A stretch of 32,787 nt of DNA from Ceraceosorus guamensis (taxonomy: Eukaryota > Basidiomycota > Exobasidiomycetes > Ceraceosorales > Ceraceosoraceae): positions 1 to 32,787 of the forward strand of contig NW_020290135.1 of the NCBI RefSeq assembly GCF_003144195.1, given 5' to 3'. Below, piece by piece: positions 8,664 to 20,378 of the stretch; position 1 is the stretch's first letter, and each line of letters begins with the position of its first letter. The position numbers and the translations under genes were made by a program. Under the pieces are notes generated by a model, which was not told the DNA's origin, made no database searches, and saw only the letters and a program-made list of their open reading frames with translations.

Positions 8664-11600
8664 CTAAATTTGATCAGCAGGTTCCCAAAGCTTGATCGTG
8701 AGCTCGGGATCCTCGTAATTGCGGGGAAGCGGTTTCGATGGCGAGAACACGAAGTGGCTAGCAGTGTCGACGAATATCTTTTTGAGATCGGGAGGGGGCT
8801 CGCTGTCCCCAGAACTACCACCACGGTAGACATCCGCTTTCGCTTTGCCATGGGCGACGTCGCGCTCGGGCTCAATGCTGCTCGACTCGCCCTGAGGGAT
8901 GCCCGTGATCCCCAAGCCGCCGCGAGGATGCTGCTCTTGCGAGATGTTGTTCTCGATTGGGGCAGGCTCCCTGTTTCTGGTCTGCGTCGGGCTTGCGGCT
9001 GGGGATGAGGAAGCGGTGTCTGGGAACGAGTGCGGAGGAAGCCTTGCAGATCCAGGCTGTTTCAAATCGGGGGTCTGCTCTACAGACGAGGACGTGGGCG
9101 GCTGCGCTACCGAGCTTGGCGGAGAGCTGTTCGACGATTTCGATGTAGACGTTGTTGATCCCGAGAAGATGATCTTCAGTAAGTCTTGGACCTTCACGGC
9201 CTCGCCCTCCTTCTTGTATTTTTTGTGGTGCGCTCGAGCTTGCAGCACATCGGTGTGGGTAAGAGCGGCAACCTGCGACCAAGGAGGGGTATCGCTGAAT
9301 TTCTCACGGTAGTCCCGTTCCAAGGCTCGACGGCCCAATTCGAGCGATGCCTCCTCCCAGGGATTGGTGGTGAGTATGGTCTTGTTCTTGGAGAAGGGGA
9401 GGTTGCACACGTACGGCGCGCTTGCTAACAGCGCGATCACCTCGCGATATCGCCAGGGATGCTGCAGATATCTGCTCTTCGCTCGAGCCAGAGGGTCATC
9501 GTGAGTGTTGGTGCTGACGCCGATGAGTGACATGACCAAGAAAATGATCAACATGATCAATGTCATGATCTTCGAGGTGTGAAAGGTGCCGCATGGCTCA
9601 TTCTGTCGGCGTGACTGGGGAAAATTTCCCAGACCAAAATCGCGGAAGGGGGCACTGCGCCTCCAATATCCTTCCCGACGATAGAACGCTCTGAAGTATT
9701 CGCGATATATGGAAAGGGCTTCTTTGACGTGGTTGCAGGCCTCTATGTCGAGTTGATGAAGGCTTTTGAAACAATTGAGTACCTGTTCTTCGTTCTCTTC
9801 CGCGACAAGCCATTTAGTTGCTTTCAGATACTGCTTGCTGAGCTCTGTTGAATCATAGGTATCGCGCTTCGGAACCTCGAGCTCCTCCGAATCATGATAG
9901 CCGCGCTTCAGGCTCGGAGACGGCGTCGGTTCGTAGAGATCAGTGAGGTCCTTCATCTTCCTAGAATCTATGTTTTCGCTGAGGAAAGTACGCGTGTCCA
10001 ACATTTCCTTCCGGCGGTCTTTCGCAGACGATCCGTTGGGTAGAATCAATGTGCATTGGCCGAGCAGCTTGATTCGGTCGCTCTCTTCGAGAGGACCGAG
10101 AATTTCGTGGACAAAGCAGCGTGAGTTGAGTGCAAAGTTGTCGGGGAGGGCGACCTTCTCTCCAAGAAGCAGAGCAAGATTGATTATGCCGCGTAGATAT
10201 TTGGCTTGTGGGATGTCGCGCATGGATCGGGCTGGCGAAATGTTGTCGAAGACCAGAGGCGCGAGCTCAGGGGCTTGATAAACCTCGTCCAACTGTAATT
10301 GCTGTCTGAAAAGCGGTATGACGGTGCCCTGATCTTCGGTCTGCTCGAATTGTGTTTGGAGTTCACGCACGGCTTGCAAACCCCATGTGTTTCCCGCACG
10401 CTCCGCGGCGCGTCTTGCAGACTCCATGTACTGGCGGTAGCGCAGCCTTGCAGGATCGTTAGAATCGCCTTGCTTGGCCAGAGAGTTCGAAAGTATCGCC
10501 GACAAGGCGCCGGGGACCCATATATCCGGCCATAGGTCTGGCGCAGCCCCAAGCTCCTCAGCGATTTCCTGTAATGCATTGATCAGCTCTGTGACCTGAG
10601 CTTCCGCGTGTTTAAAATCTTTGCTGCTCAATCTTCGAACGATGTCGTCTAAGCGGAGGGCTGAGCGTCTTTGAACGGTATCCGTTTGGTATGTCTGAGC
10701 AAGTTGAAGATTGATCGCTAATGCTGTCCAAGCAGCCTCATCTGGGCCAGCGCCGTATGTGGAGACGAGTTTCTTGAGGCACGGAGTGAGGAGGCAATGG
10801 ATACTTTCGAGGCGCTTGCTGCACATCTCGAGCTTCTCGACTCGTTGCACGTCCCGCCGATCCGACGCTTCGAGAAGACGATCTTTTTCAATTCGCATCG
10901 CAGTGTACAGATCCCACAGGACACCCAAGCCCAGGACTGGGCGTGGGCAGACCTTGTCGAGCTTGCGATTAAGATCGTTGGTGAAAGATGACTCGCTCTC
11001 GCTAGTGCAGCCCTCGTATGGAATTTGAAAGGATTCGACCCGTGAATCTTGCGGCAGCGGTGTTGGGCCATTTTCGCCAAAGGCAAGCGGTGGATCCTGA
11101 GTTCTTTGATTGTCGTTTTCGTTCACTTGGCAGTCCTCCACAGCTTTGACTACGGGGCCGAAAAGAGCATCAAGGCAGTCGCGTCGAGTGCCCACTAAAA
11201 GCTGCAGCCTAGGTGCATTGCGAACCATGAGTAGATAGTCTGCATTCTCCTTCAGGTCTAAGCCGCTCCAGCCCGTGGTGATGACGATTGAGCTTTGGTA
11301 GATCATTTCAAGGACCATAGCGAGAGGGAAAGGTAGTTCCTGATGACGCTGAAAATTGCTGTCGATGCAACTCGAAGGATTGCGTGCGGTGCCGTGGATA
11401 TTGAAGAGGAACCTTGAGGAAGGCTTCGACAGGATGTCGGGGAACCAATGCGCGATCGTGCGAAACGCTTCGAAGGATTGACAGAGGAAGACAACGCAAA
11501 GTCTGTTGCCTAGTCGCAATGCACGCTCCTCGGCCTTATCCACACGGGCCTTGTCTACCAGTTCGTTTCCAGTCATCTCGCAGAGGAGCACTTTCTGGTG

Positions 11601-12159
11601 TTTGGATGCCTCGCGAAGGGCCTCGTCGAAGCAAGTGTCAAAGTTCGTGGTAAGTACGCCCTTCACCGAGTCCGAACCGGACGATATCAAGCGATCAATC
11701 AATTCCTGCAACAGGCGTAGAAGTGATAACCAGCTTTGAGCACGAACTATCTCCCACTTCTTGAGTTCAAGCAAGCACACTCACTTGATGGAGTGAATTT
11801 GGCTTTGATACATCGAATGCTGACATGATACCGAGGTATTTCTTGCCAAGACGTCGGACGAATAGGTCGGTAATGCGGTAGTCTTCGAAATTGGCTCCAA
11901 GCTTCTGCAGAATGTCGCGAACCTCGATGAATTTGTCCTTGAGTTCCTCGCACGAGTTGTGACCGTCATCGATAGGGTGACCGTCATCGATAGGGCAAAG
12001 AGCTATGTGACAAAGCCGATGTATGATTGCAGTGACGAAGGCCGTCCACATCAGCAGTCCGGAGCAAGCGGACATGCCACTCCCGACGAGGATGACCTGT
12101 TCACGCTCAGAGTCCCTCCAGGTCTGGAAGGTTTTGGGATCGAATCGCGGTGAAGCCAT
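8664..12159 (-). CDS. SIR2-like domain protein with helical region and transmembrane segment, 1138 aa
   Basis: Two exons, 12159-11785 and 11705-8664, joined in phase 0 by a 79-nt intron (GTGAGT ... TTGCAG). Start chosen: GCGAAAATGG, a strong context; an in-frame ATG lies 19 codons upstream. Residues 22-275 carry Sir2 fold motifs in order: VILVGSGMSACSG (22-34, the GxGxSxxSG NAD loop), TTNFD (144-148), HG (229-230, position of the catalytic His) and TTGWSGLD (268-275). I see no paired CxxC zinc-finger motifs after HG, unlike deacetylating sirtuins, and the layout resembles SIR2-like (SIR2_2-type) NADase domains. A long charged helical region follows (about 300-800). Next comes a transmembrane segment at about 838-857 (IMTLIMLIIFLVMSLIGV) and a Ser/Pro-rich tail. 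It is probably a membrane-bound NAD-binding or NAD-cleaving protein. Biochemical activity is inference; the motif order is what I see. Confidence 0.8.
11960..11995. repeat. 18-bp tandem duplication inside the SIR2-like coding region
   Basis: Unit TGACCGTCATCGATAGGG occurs twice head to tail (11960-11977, 11978-11995), perfect copies. On the coding strand it produces two PIDDGH hexapeptides in a row near residue 55-66, between the NAD-loop helix and the rest of the SIR2 domain. It keeps the frame, so copy number can vary without breaking the protein. Confidence 0.95.
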
Positions 12160-14644
12160 TTTCGCTTTGGTTCTAGACGGTGTGCACGCGGCATGTGGTC
12201 GGGAAGGGCCTTTCAAAGGCTTGCGCCGAGTTGGAGAGGGGCGTCGAGAAGAGCGTAGCCGGCGCGCAGTGGGATAGAATGCCGAGCGAGAAAGATGTAG
12301 TGAGGATCAGCGCGTGAGACGCAGAAGCGGGAGGGAGGAGTGCGCAAGGGAAGGGGTTGTGCGAGGGAGGTCTGAACCAGGGAAGGCGTTGCGAGCCTGG
12401 TGCCCATGCGGGCCCTGGTGACAAGATGATCTCCAAGTCCATTTTCGAAGGCCACTATTTATAAGCCTGGAGTGACTCAGCGGTACCGATACGACCATGG
12501 CAGCATCTTGCGTTAGACAGATTGTTGAGGAAGGCCAATCAGCATTGCGATCTCCTTCAGGTCGCGTACGATGCCGAAGGACCCCGAAATGCTGACTTGG
12601 CGGGAAGTTGACCAGATTGCTCCATCTTGGGTGCGTCTGAACTTCTGTGGTTCAGCGAGTGTTCCAGACCTGCTCTGTGAGCGATGAGAACTTGCGGTAC
12701 GTGTGGGGGGCGAGGATTGCTCGAAACGAAAAGGAGGGTGCTACATGCACTCCTAGAATTGCGCAGAGAAGCTGGAGGAAGGACCCTGCCGTCTTCTCGT
12801 GACGTAATCAAACGAGGGAGCAAGAGAGGGTCGCATCGTATTGTGACCCTCAGTGCGCATCGATGTGACTGATGATGGGACGCAAACATGGTCGTGCAGC
12901 GAGGCCCCTCAAAACAGTAACCCGCCCTAGCGCACCCGCGCACCCGGCAGCGCGCTAGCAGTCACAAGTCTAAATTCGTGATTCACCTCTCATGCGAGCA
13001 GCCCCTATTCGTCTCTGAATCCCACTTCTCACCAAAGACTCCGACCTCACAGCTGTTTCCGCGGCTTCAAAACTCTTGCCAGCCGTGCACTCAAATTTGG
13101 ATGAAGACCCTGCATCAAGACTACCTACATAGACCGCGCAAGCTCGAACGCAATCAAGAATGAGTGGAAGCCGATTTTGATCGACTGACGGCGACGGCGC
13201 GTGCGGCGTCAGGAACAGCCTCATCACCATGTACCGTTTGACTCACGATTAGAACACTTCTGTAGAACAGCATGATGTCGAGATGGGCAGCAGCCGGACG
13301 GCGATTGGGAATGAGGACCTGCATGCGCTGTAAAGCGGAGAATCGCCACACGCACGGACTTCATGCAAATGCAAGCGCACTGTCCGTGCGAGTCGTGGGT
13401 CCAGTGATGGATTGGCGCACAAATGTGTGTTCATGCACTCGTGCCTCGTGACTAGTCCTTGGTTGCATATGCAATCTTGAAGGACGCAGGATGCACGCGA
13501 CCATCCCTTTTGCAGGATGCTCGGTGGGCAGACACGATGAGGGGTGAAGCACAGGCGAGGGCAGCAGCCAGCAGCCCCTGCTTTGACCTCACTTCGTGGT
13601 CAGCCGATCAAGGGTCCAGATGACCCAGGGCGCCACTGCTGGCTGCAGGGGAGCCAAGCCGGACGGAGCGTCCAATCAGATTTCTGTGAATGGAAGTTGA
13701 GTCGAGTCACACAAGAATCACAAATGCAAGCAAAAGTTTGCACCGAGCCTCACACCCAAAGACTTCGTTCGATCCAGTCAGTCGTCACAGACAAAGTCTA
13801 GAGTCTGATCGAGTTACATATAGAGCAGTCAAGTGGAGGCGCAAGTTTCAGATCGTTGGTCCGCCAGATCTTCAAATTACCCAAGACTAATTTGTTCGAG
13901 ATTCATCAGATTCACGAATTCGAGATTGTGCGGCAATCATCGCGGCAATCGTGGGAGCAGCGCGCGGGGTCGCGTGAGAATCTCGATCCAAGTCTTGAAT
14001 TAAGGTGCACGGGCCGCGGGGTCATGCGGTCCAACTCAAAGACTCATCAAACCAGCAAAGTCAAGAGTTTGAGTGCCGCTTGGGAGTTGAAGAGTCACGT
14101 GGCATTTCGAATTCCGGTCCTCCTTGATCGTATATGTACATAAGTCTTGAGTCTTGAGTGTCTCGACTCTTAATTAAAAATGACGATTGGTGGTTTATAT
14201 TTCTGAATGTGGTTTTTGATTTTGGAACATCTTGATAAGAAAATGTTGCGGTTGTCAATTCAAAATGGAGTCAAGAGTTGTGACAAAGAAACCGCGACCC
14301 AGATCGCCACGATGTGGAGCATACATCTGCGCAGCTTGAAGTCAGAGACGGAGTGCCCTGATCACTCGCTTCAGCGTCAAAGTGACTGCCTCCATTCACA
14401 TTCGCGATTCTTGATTGCAGACCATAAGCCGGACTATGATACTGCTGCCCCATTACGACCCACACGCATACATCAGAGCTAGAATTGCAAACGCACCCTG
14501 ACCCAGCCAAGACCCGCAACTAGCTGCGCCAGTCTCCGACTACTTCGAATACCTTCTCGGTCGCAGGCACTTTGACAGTCCAGAGCTCAACACTCAGACT
14601 CTTGCGCAGCATATTCAAAGCAGCAAAGCATCCATTTGGTCAGG
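12160..14644. other. 2.5-kb region without a recognisable gene
   Basis: This divergent region separates the SIR2-like gene (leftward) from carboxypeptidase S (rightward). A consensus TATA box for the left gene is at 12456-12463. From about 13,700 to 14,450 the sequence is less GC-rich and full of short GAGTC, GATTC and CTTGA words, for example CTTGAGTCTTGAGTG near 14150 and GATTCTTGATT near 14407. Open frames are below 130 codons, mostly overlap one another, and show no domain. I see no gene, tRNA or element with ends. Confidence 0.5.
12456..12463 (-). promoter_or_regulatory. TATA box (TATAAATA) for the SIR2-like gene
   Basis: The minus strand reads TATAAATA at 12463-12456, about 297 bases before the chosen start codon. 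That would give a 5' leader of roughly 260 bases. The match to consensus is exact; the assignment is by position only. Confidence 0.4.
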
Positions 14645-17015
14645 ATGACCGGAGGCAAGGAAAAGTCCCTTGTCGGCGAACGCAAAGCCGATGACAAGCA
14701 TAGGGGCAGCATCCTCACATCGCCGACATTCAATAAGCAGCCTGCACGCGCATACAAGCTGCTTGCTGCACTCTTCACCCTCCCCTTGTTAGCCCTGTCC
14801 TTTGTCTACATCGACGCAGCTCTCTCCGAGCCACACATCAACTCACGCTTCACTTCGCTGCTCGATGACTTGTCGGTTGCCGCCTACAAGAGCTTGGATC
14901 TGGAGCGCGAATGTCCTCAAGTCCCAATCAACGCAAGCGCTCTTCACTTCAACCTCGACGCCAAGGGTTCGCGTGCCCGTGCACGCGCGGAAGAGGATGA
15001 GGCGCGATACGCTACCCTGCTTAGCGAATCGGTCAAGATCGACACCTCCATTGGCGACAATTGGCCCTCTCCAACGGAAAATCCCTCACTCTGGGAGGAC
15101 AGGTTTGGACCATTCAAAAAGTGGATGGAGCAAGCTTTCCCGCTGGCTCATCAGGATGATCGCATACACAGAGATGTTGTCAATCAACATGGTCTGGTGT
15201 ACACTTGGAAAGGGAGCGATGAGAACTTGAAGCCTGTGCTGATCACTGCTCATCAGGGTGAGTCGCACTCGCGCATATATGCACTCGAATCGCTACTCTT
15301 AAAGCACATACCCACCCCCTTGTCGAGCAGACACTGTGCCGGTCTTGGAGGCGACGCTGGACCAGTGGAAATATCCACCGCATTCGGGCCACGTGGATGA
15401 ACAAGGCGTTGTTTGGGGAAGAGGATCGTACGATGCCAAGGCTTGGCTAGTAGGCATCATGTCTGCGCTGGAACGTTTGCTTAGTGAAGAGAGCACGTTC
15501 GTGCCGAAGCGAGGCATCGTCGTTGCCTTTGGTTTTGATGTGAGTGCTGGGTGATGAGCAAATCCGGCAGCCGCAGTGCTGACAAGCACGCCTCGTCATC
15601 ACTTGCGGCGCGCAGGAAGAAGCATCTGGACCTCAAGGTGGAAGGCATATTGGTGCGCATCTGGAAAAGGTGTGGGGCAAGGACAGCTTCGCGTTCCTCT
15701 TGGACGAAGGCACACCCAACCTTTCGTCATCGTCGGGCTACGGTGTACCCGTCGCGCTAGTAGGTACGGAGGAGAAAGGAGCGATGCACATTACGCTCCG
15801 TGTAGAGTCTGCCGGTGGACACTCTTCCATCTCCCCAAGGCACACCAGCATAGGTATGCTCAGCGCCATCTTGGCCGAGCTCGAAAGGTATCCGGAGCAG
15901 GTTAGACTTGGAAAAAAGGTTGGGGATGATTCCGCGCACTTGAACACGCTCATGTGTCTGGTCGACTCGCCCGTCATGGACCCTGCTCTCAAACGCGCAC
16001 TCAGAAACCTTGCCTGGGCGAAGCGGTCTGTCCGCGCAAATGACTGGGTTGCAACAAGTGACGACGGCCACACAAGTCGCAAAGGACTCACCGTATCAAC
16101 CATGTTGGACTCGCTGCGTCACGATCCGCACGGTCTTCGAAGGGTAGCCAGGGCAGAAGATGCAGTCAAGGCTGTTCTGCCTCGAAATTTGGCTAATCCT
16201 TTCTTTACGACGCACGCGATCGATGTGATTCAGGGAGGTGTGAAGATCAATGCTTTGCCGCCCGTCGCTAGCGCATCTGTGGACCATCGAATCGCTCCTT
16301 GGTCCAGCGTCAAATACTTGCAACAAGAATGGACAGACCTGCTGAAGCGATTTGCAGAAAAGTTCAACTTGGAGTTGACAGCGTGGGGAGAGAAGGTCGA
16401 TGCAAAGTCGTACTGGATGGGCCACATCTGCGAAAATTCTTCAAAGCAGTCTTCTATACGTTGGCAAGACCAATGCGAGGGATATGTGACGTACGACGGG
16501 ACCGGTGGCAAGCTCGTCATCGAAGCTTGGGAGAGTCCGCTGGAACCGGCTCCTGTTACACCGACGCAGGGAAAAGATGCAAAAGCATGGAGATTACTCT
16601 CTAGCGTGATTCGCCAGACTTATCCCACTGACCACACGGGTCAGGAAGTCCGCGTTGTGAGTCTGCGCATCCGGGTGTTGAGATGGCATGAGCCGCACGC
16701 GTGTTCCGCTTGACCTCCTCGCAAGGAGGGCGTAACGTTCTGTCCGACCTCTTCATCCTGACGTCTTGCTGCACATCCTTCTTGCTCTCTTCTCAGGCCC
16801 CCGCCATGATGCAAGGCAACACCGACACGCGTCATTATTGGGCCCTCACTCGCAATATTTTCCGCTACGGCCCTTCATCCTTCGAAAAGGATCCGAGCGG
16901 ATTGGGTACGGTCAAGGGCGTGCATGCCGAGAACGAGCACTACGCGACAAAACGAAGTCGACTGAGCAAGTTTTATCAGGAGATCATTTTGAGAGCTGAT
17001 GCGGAGGAGTTTTGA
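14645..17015 (+). CDS. CPS1: Carboxypeptidase S, vacuolar M20 metallopeptidase (Cps1-like)
   Basis: Four exons: 14645-15257, 15331-15539, 15616-16656, 16797-17015; 693 residues, all junctions in frame. It removes C-terminal residues from small peptides in the vacuole and uses two zinc ions. M20 motifs are complete: AHQD (202-205), GRGSYDAK (234-241), catalytic and metal-binding EE of FDEEASG (275-276), DEG (304-306) and the C-terminal His in NTDTRHYW (629-636). Residues about 37-56 (YKLLAALFTLPLLALSFVYI) form a single hydrophobic segment after a basic N-terminus, matching the type II signal anchor that takes yeast Cps1 to the vacuole. Introns 1-3 are 73, 76 and 140 nt with GTGAGT donors; intron 1 splits the metal-ligand Asp codon. 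The protein is longer than yeast Cps1, mainly in the N-terminal part. Its 3' end faces the PITP gene. Confidence 0.93.
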
Positions 17016-17601
17016 GGGGTCGTGGTGGTCCCTTTGTTCTCTCGCGCCTCGAAATTCTCCCCCACTTTGCACGCCTCTTCCGTATGTGGCCTTTTCTGAT
17101 TGTGCTCGCTGGGGCATTTTCAAGTTTCCTACCTAGCCAGCTTTACCAATTCGGCATGCATCATGGCAATGCACAATTTTTGGTCGTTCACTCCTCACAA
17201 TTTCTTAGTGTTAGCGCAAGCAAGCCTCGGACCCTTTCTCAACGACACACAGGATATTGCTAGTCACGCGCACGCAGAGCACAGCCACAACGTGCTACGA
17301 CCCGAGTGGGAGTTGCATCTATGGTATCTATATTGCGTGAGGATTGAAAAAAAAAAAATGCAGCGAGCCAAACGGACCATTTCCAGGGTCATCGAGCGAG
17401 AAGAGGTGAGATCATTTCGAGCTGCTGCACATTTTGGCGCGCTTCGTGCGAGACGAGGTGTGGAAGCCACGAATCAACTCTAGGCTGGGCTGCAGGGAGC
17501 GGCCGAGGCGAGCTGGAAAGATGAAGGAGGAAAACACCCAGAGGGCAGTCGCGTATCGACGTATTTACCCATTTCGAAATCTGAGATCCCACTCTGTGAG
17601 C
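17016..17601. other. Convergent intergenic region
   Basis: About 585 bases between the stops of carboxypeptidase S (+) and the PITP gene (-). It contains an A12 run at 17347-17358. Open frames are short and I see no gene. Confidence 0.6.
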
Positions 17602-19547
17602 TCAGGCGATCTTGGTGCGAGATAACGTCTGAGCGACATCCCCCGCAGCTTCGGACGAGGAGGAGGAGGATTGAGATGCGATTGTGGTAGCAGCTGTCGA
17701 GGCTTGGGAATCTTGGCCGTACTCTGAAGCAGAAGCAGACGCAGACGTGCTCGTGGGCGCTGTGGCGTTGTCACCATCCTTTTCCTGAACACCGCTCGAC
17801 GGCGCACTCTCCGTCTGGCGATTCAAGAACCTTGAGATGGTTTGTCCCTCTTCAGTGCCATTCGATCGCGGGGGCTCTAGAGCTCCTGATTGGTCCTCCG
17901 AAGCAGGGGCGAGGGATGCGGCTGAGCTCACGACGTCGGGGGTGGGCGCGTCATTCGAGGAGAGAGCGGGTCCAGTGCATTGCTCAGTTGGCGCTCTTCT
18001 GGCTCCCGCTCTCCTGGTACCATCCGGCATGACCTTTGCCGCATTCATCAGAGGAGTCCAGTACTGCATAGCCAAGGGAAGGGTGAGGTAGAATCAGTCC
18101 ACTCGCAGTACAACGGGCGTCGGTCTTGTTCAAGAGGACGCAGAATCGCTCGTGCCTCTCCTCCGTGCTAATCGTCAATGGACAACGCCCCGACACTCAC
18201 CTTTTCAAAGTCCCACACGTATCGGTGTCTGCCGCCAAACTCCGCATCAAGCAGGTCCAGATCCACAAACTCTTCCAACTTTGCGTTGAACCTGATCTTG
18301 GCTCTAGTAGCGGGATCCAAAAAGGGCGAAATGGCGCTAAAGAAGGCGTTCTGCGGCGCAAAGCACGAGCGACATTGGTGAGTGACTATCAGTGGCCGCG
18401 TCGACCGAGCCGCTCTGCTGCGTTCCCTCTGCCAAGACACTCACCAGGTACCACGGCACGTTGCAGACGAACGCTCGGCCCATCCTCTCGACATAGTGAG
18501 CCTGCAAAATGTTGAGCACTTTGAGAGCTGAAAGGGCGGGTCAAGAGCATGCAAGATGGCGCACTTCAGCAACGCAAAGCGCATACAGGTAGAATGGAGA
18601 CCTAGGAGAGAGATGCTGGGTTGCTCACCTTGCGACAGCGAGGGATTGGAAGCTTGAGTTGCGGACTTGTAATCGATGATGATCGTCAGCGTCTCTACGC
18701 CCTCCGGAGCGATGTCTGCACAGTCCAACACAGGTGAAAGTAGGCCATGCACGCCTCAGTCAGCGAGTGATTGGAAGTCCAGACTCTTTGCACGCTGCAC
18801 GCTGCACACTGCAACCCACCCAAAGATCTTTCCAGCGCGTACACCAGGAATCTGATTTGTCGAGGAGAAGGTGTCGTATTCTCTCTTGACGCATGCGGAG
18901 CGCAAGGATGGCAAGTCGTGAGCATGTATGCGCCTTTATTGTCTGTCTGTCACACGCCTGGCTCACCTTCCAGGTCTGAGGTAGAGCACCGGTCTGCCGT
19001 CCTTGTCAAACCCGCTGAGCACTTGTTTGCCAGTTTTGGCCTCCTCCACCACCTCGTCCGGGCTGATCAGCTCAGGCCTGTAGCTGCGTCTCCAGTACAA
19101 TGTCTCGCTGATCCTCTTCTTGGCGTTTTCCAGGTCCCACTTGGAAGCGCGGGCGTAGCGAGGCAATGTGGTGGCATCTTTTAGAAACGTTTCTTCCCAC
19201 GTCCTGTACCACGCTGGAGCGGGCGAGGTCGAAGTTGACGCTGCTGATGCCGATTCTTTCGCCTTGTGAGCAGGTTCGATGGAGCTGCCTGCAGTCTCGG
19301 TGACCGTCCTGCTCTTGCTCAGCTCCGCATCATCTTCCCAACCCCTGCCGTGCAGCTCCCACACGTATGCGCCGAGAGCAGCAAGGAGATCCTGCTGAGC
19401 GGCCGAAAGAGGGGCGCTGGGAGGTCGAGACTGCAGTGATGCCAAGGTGGATGGAAGAGGCGCGAGGATGGGGTCGTGAGAGACTGGCAGGGAGGATTTG
19501 TCGACAGAGGTTGAGGGAGCGGGAGCTCGACGCAGGAATCGAGACAT
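17602..19547 (-). CDS. Sec14-like phosphatidylinositol transfer protein, Pdr16/Sfh3 type (CRAL-TRIO domain)
   Basis: Six exons: 19547-18967, 18884-18820, 18715-18629, 18527-18445, 18350-18201, 18063-17602; 475 residues with matching phases throughout. The N-terminal CRAL-TRIO helical part is about 105-165. The lipid-binding lobe (about 170-325) reads DGRPVLYLRPGRENT, RQIRFLVYALERSLD, VETLTIIIDYKS, VLNILQAHYVERMGRAF, CNVPWYL and SPFLDPATRAKIRF, closely parallel to yeast Pdr16/Pdr17. Such proteins move or present phosphatidylinositol and sterols, affect azole tolerance and act at the ER, plasma membrane and lipid droplets. After about residue 335 a Ser/Ala/Thr-rich unstructured tail is added, absent from yeast homologues. 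Intron 2 has a GTGGGT donor, the rest GTGAGT/C. I chose MSRFLRR (ATCATGT context); an in-frame ATG 52 codons upstream would add a Pro/Ser-rich leader that reads through an 8-bp repeat. Confidence 0.9.
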
Positions 19548-19560
19548 GATGGCGAGGGCT

Positions 19561-19588
19561 GGAGGGCTGGAGGGCTGGAGGGCTGGAG
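19561..19588. repeat. GGAGGGCT 8-bp tandem repeat
   Basis: Three perfect head-to-tail copies (19561-19584) plus a partial copy lie immediately upstream of the PITP start codon, so in its 5' leader. Read in the PITP frame they would encode a Pro/Ser/Leu-rich stretch if the upstream ATG were used. Confidence 0.9.
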
Positions 19589-19772
19589 AGAGGGGCGACT
19601 GGGCCGTGTCAAAGTGCAAATTCTGCTGCGGTTGGATGAAACGGGCGTAGAGGCAAGGAATGTGGTCTGACAGTTGAGACGTTGGATGTGAGGGAGAAGG
19701 CAATCACAATCAAGAATCAAGAATCTTGAGTCCGATCATGCACGGCTTGACGCTCGTTGTCTAGCTGATGGG

Positions 19773-19806
19773 CGTGTGTGCTGTGTGCTGTGTGCTGTGT
19801 GTGTGC
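19773..19806. repeat. GTGTGCT-type tandem repeat
   Basis: Three copies of TGTGTGC/TGTGCTG followed by a short GT run; simple sequence in the bidirectional promoter region. Confidence 0.85.
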
Positions 19807-19916
19807 ACCACTTCTTCTCTCGCGGCTGTGTGCTTCCGCGGCGCAGCGGGGCCAAAAATCAGGAATCAAGAATCAAAAATGTGAATTGAATCAAGAATCA
19901 GCTGATGGAAATAGAA

Positions 19917-19924
19917 TCACGTGA
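19917..19924. promoter_or_regulatory. Palindromic E-box TCACGTGA
   Basis: The exact 8-mer sits in the longer palindrome GATCACGTGATC-like context (ATCACGTGAT, 19916-19925), between divergent PITP and TRM1, and directly follows the AATCAAGAATC elements. Cbf1-type bHLH factors bind such sites; binding here is inferred. Confidence 0.4.
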
Positions 19925-20378
19925 TCTCGACTTCACCTTTGCCCTGCGCGCGCGCGCGCGACCTTTTTTCTGCTTTTTTTTTTTGGGCCCCGGCGCGTGT
20001 GAGGCGCGTGTCGAGTTGGATGGAGTCGAGTCGAGTCTAATGAGTCGCGGCACTCGGCTTCACTTGACTCACGACTTTTCACACCCATGCCTTGATCGCA
20101 GGCGCACACGCAAATACCCGCATCCGCCCCCCCAAGCATCCGGCCGTTTCTCACTCAATCTCGTCATCACCATTACCGTCACAATCACCGTCACTCGCAA
20201 GCGACCTCATCTGTATTCTGTACCACGCATACACCCTTCCGCGCTCCTTCGCTAATCCTTTTACGCTCAGCCCACGTTCAACGCCTTCTCGCTTCTCGCT
20301 TCTCGCTTCGACCTCCCCTCACGCACAGCCGCTCACGCATCCCCAAGCAAGCCAATCGCCTCGTACGTGCGCCCTTGA

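Larger units (their letters stand above)
19548..20378. promoter_or_regulatory. Bidirectional promoter region, PITP gene / TRM1
   Basis: The two start codons point away from each other across about 830 bases. The region holds an 8-bp GGAGGGCT tandem repeat next to the PITP start, the dispersed AATCAAGAATC element at 19708-19727 and 19863-19900, a GTGTGCT repeat at 19773-19806, a (GC)n tract near 19947-19960 and a palindromic TCACGTGA E-box at 19917-19924. There are pyrimidine-rich stretches (TCTCGCTTCTCGCTTCTCGC near 20290) before TRM1. I see no further gene. Confidence 0.55.

Noticed and set aside
8872-9428. Plus-strand open frames of 137 and 80 codons
   Set aside because: They lie inside the long SIR2-like coding exon on the other strand and show no domain.
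12160-14644. Search for tRNA, 5S rRNA or a mobile element with terminal repeats
   Set aside because: No GTTCGANTC-type B box with matching stems, no long terminal or inverted repeats and no transposase-like frame found by eye.
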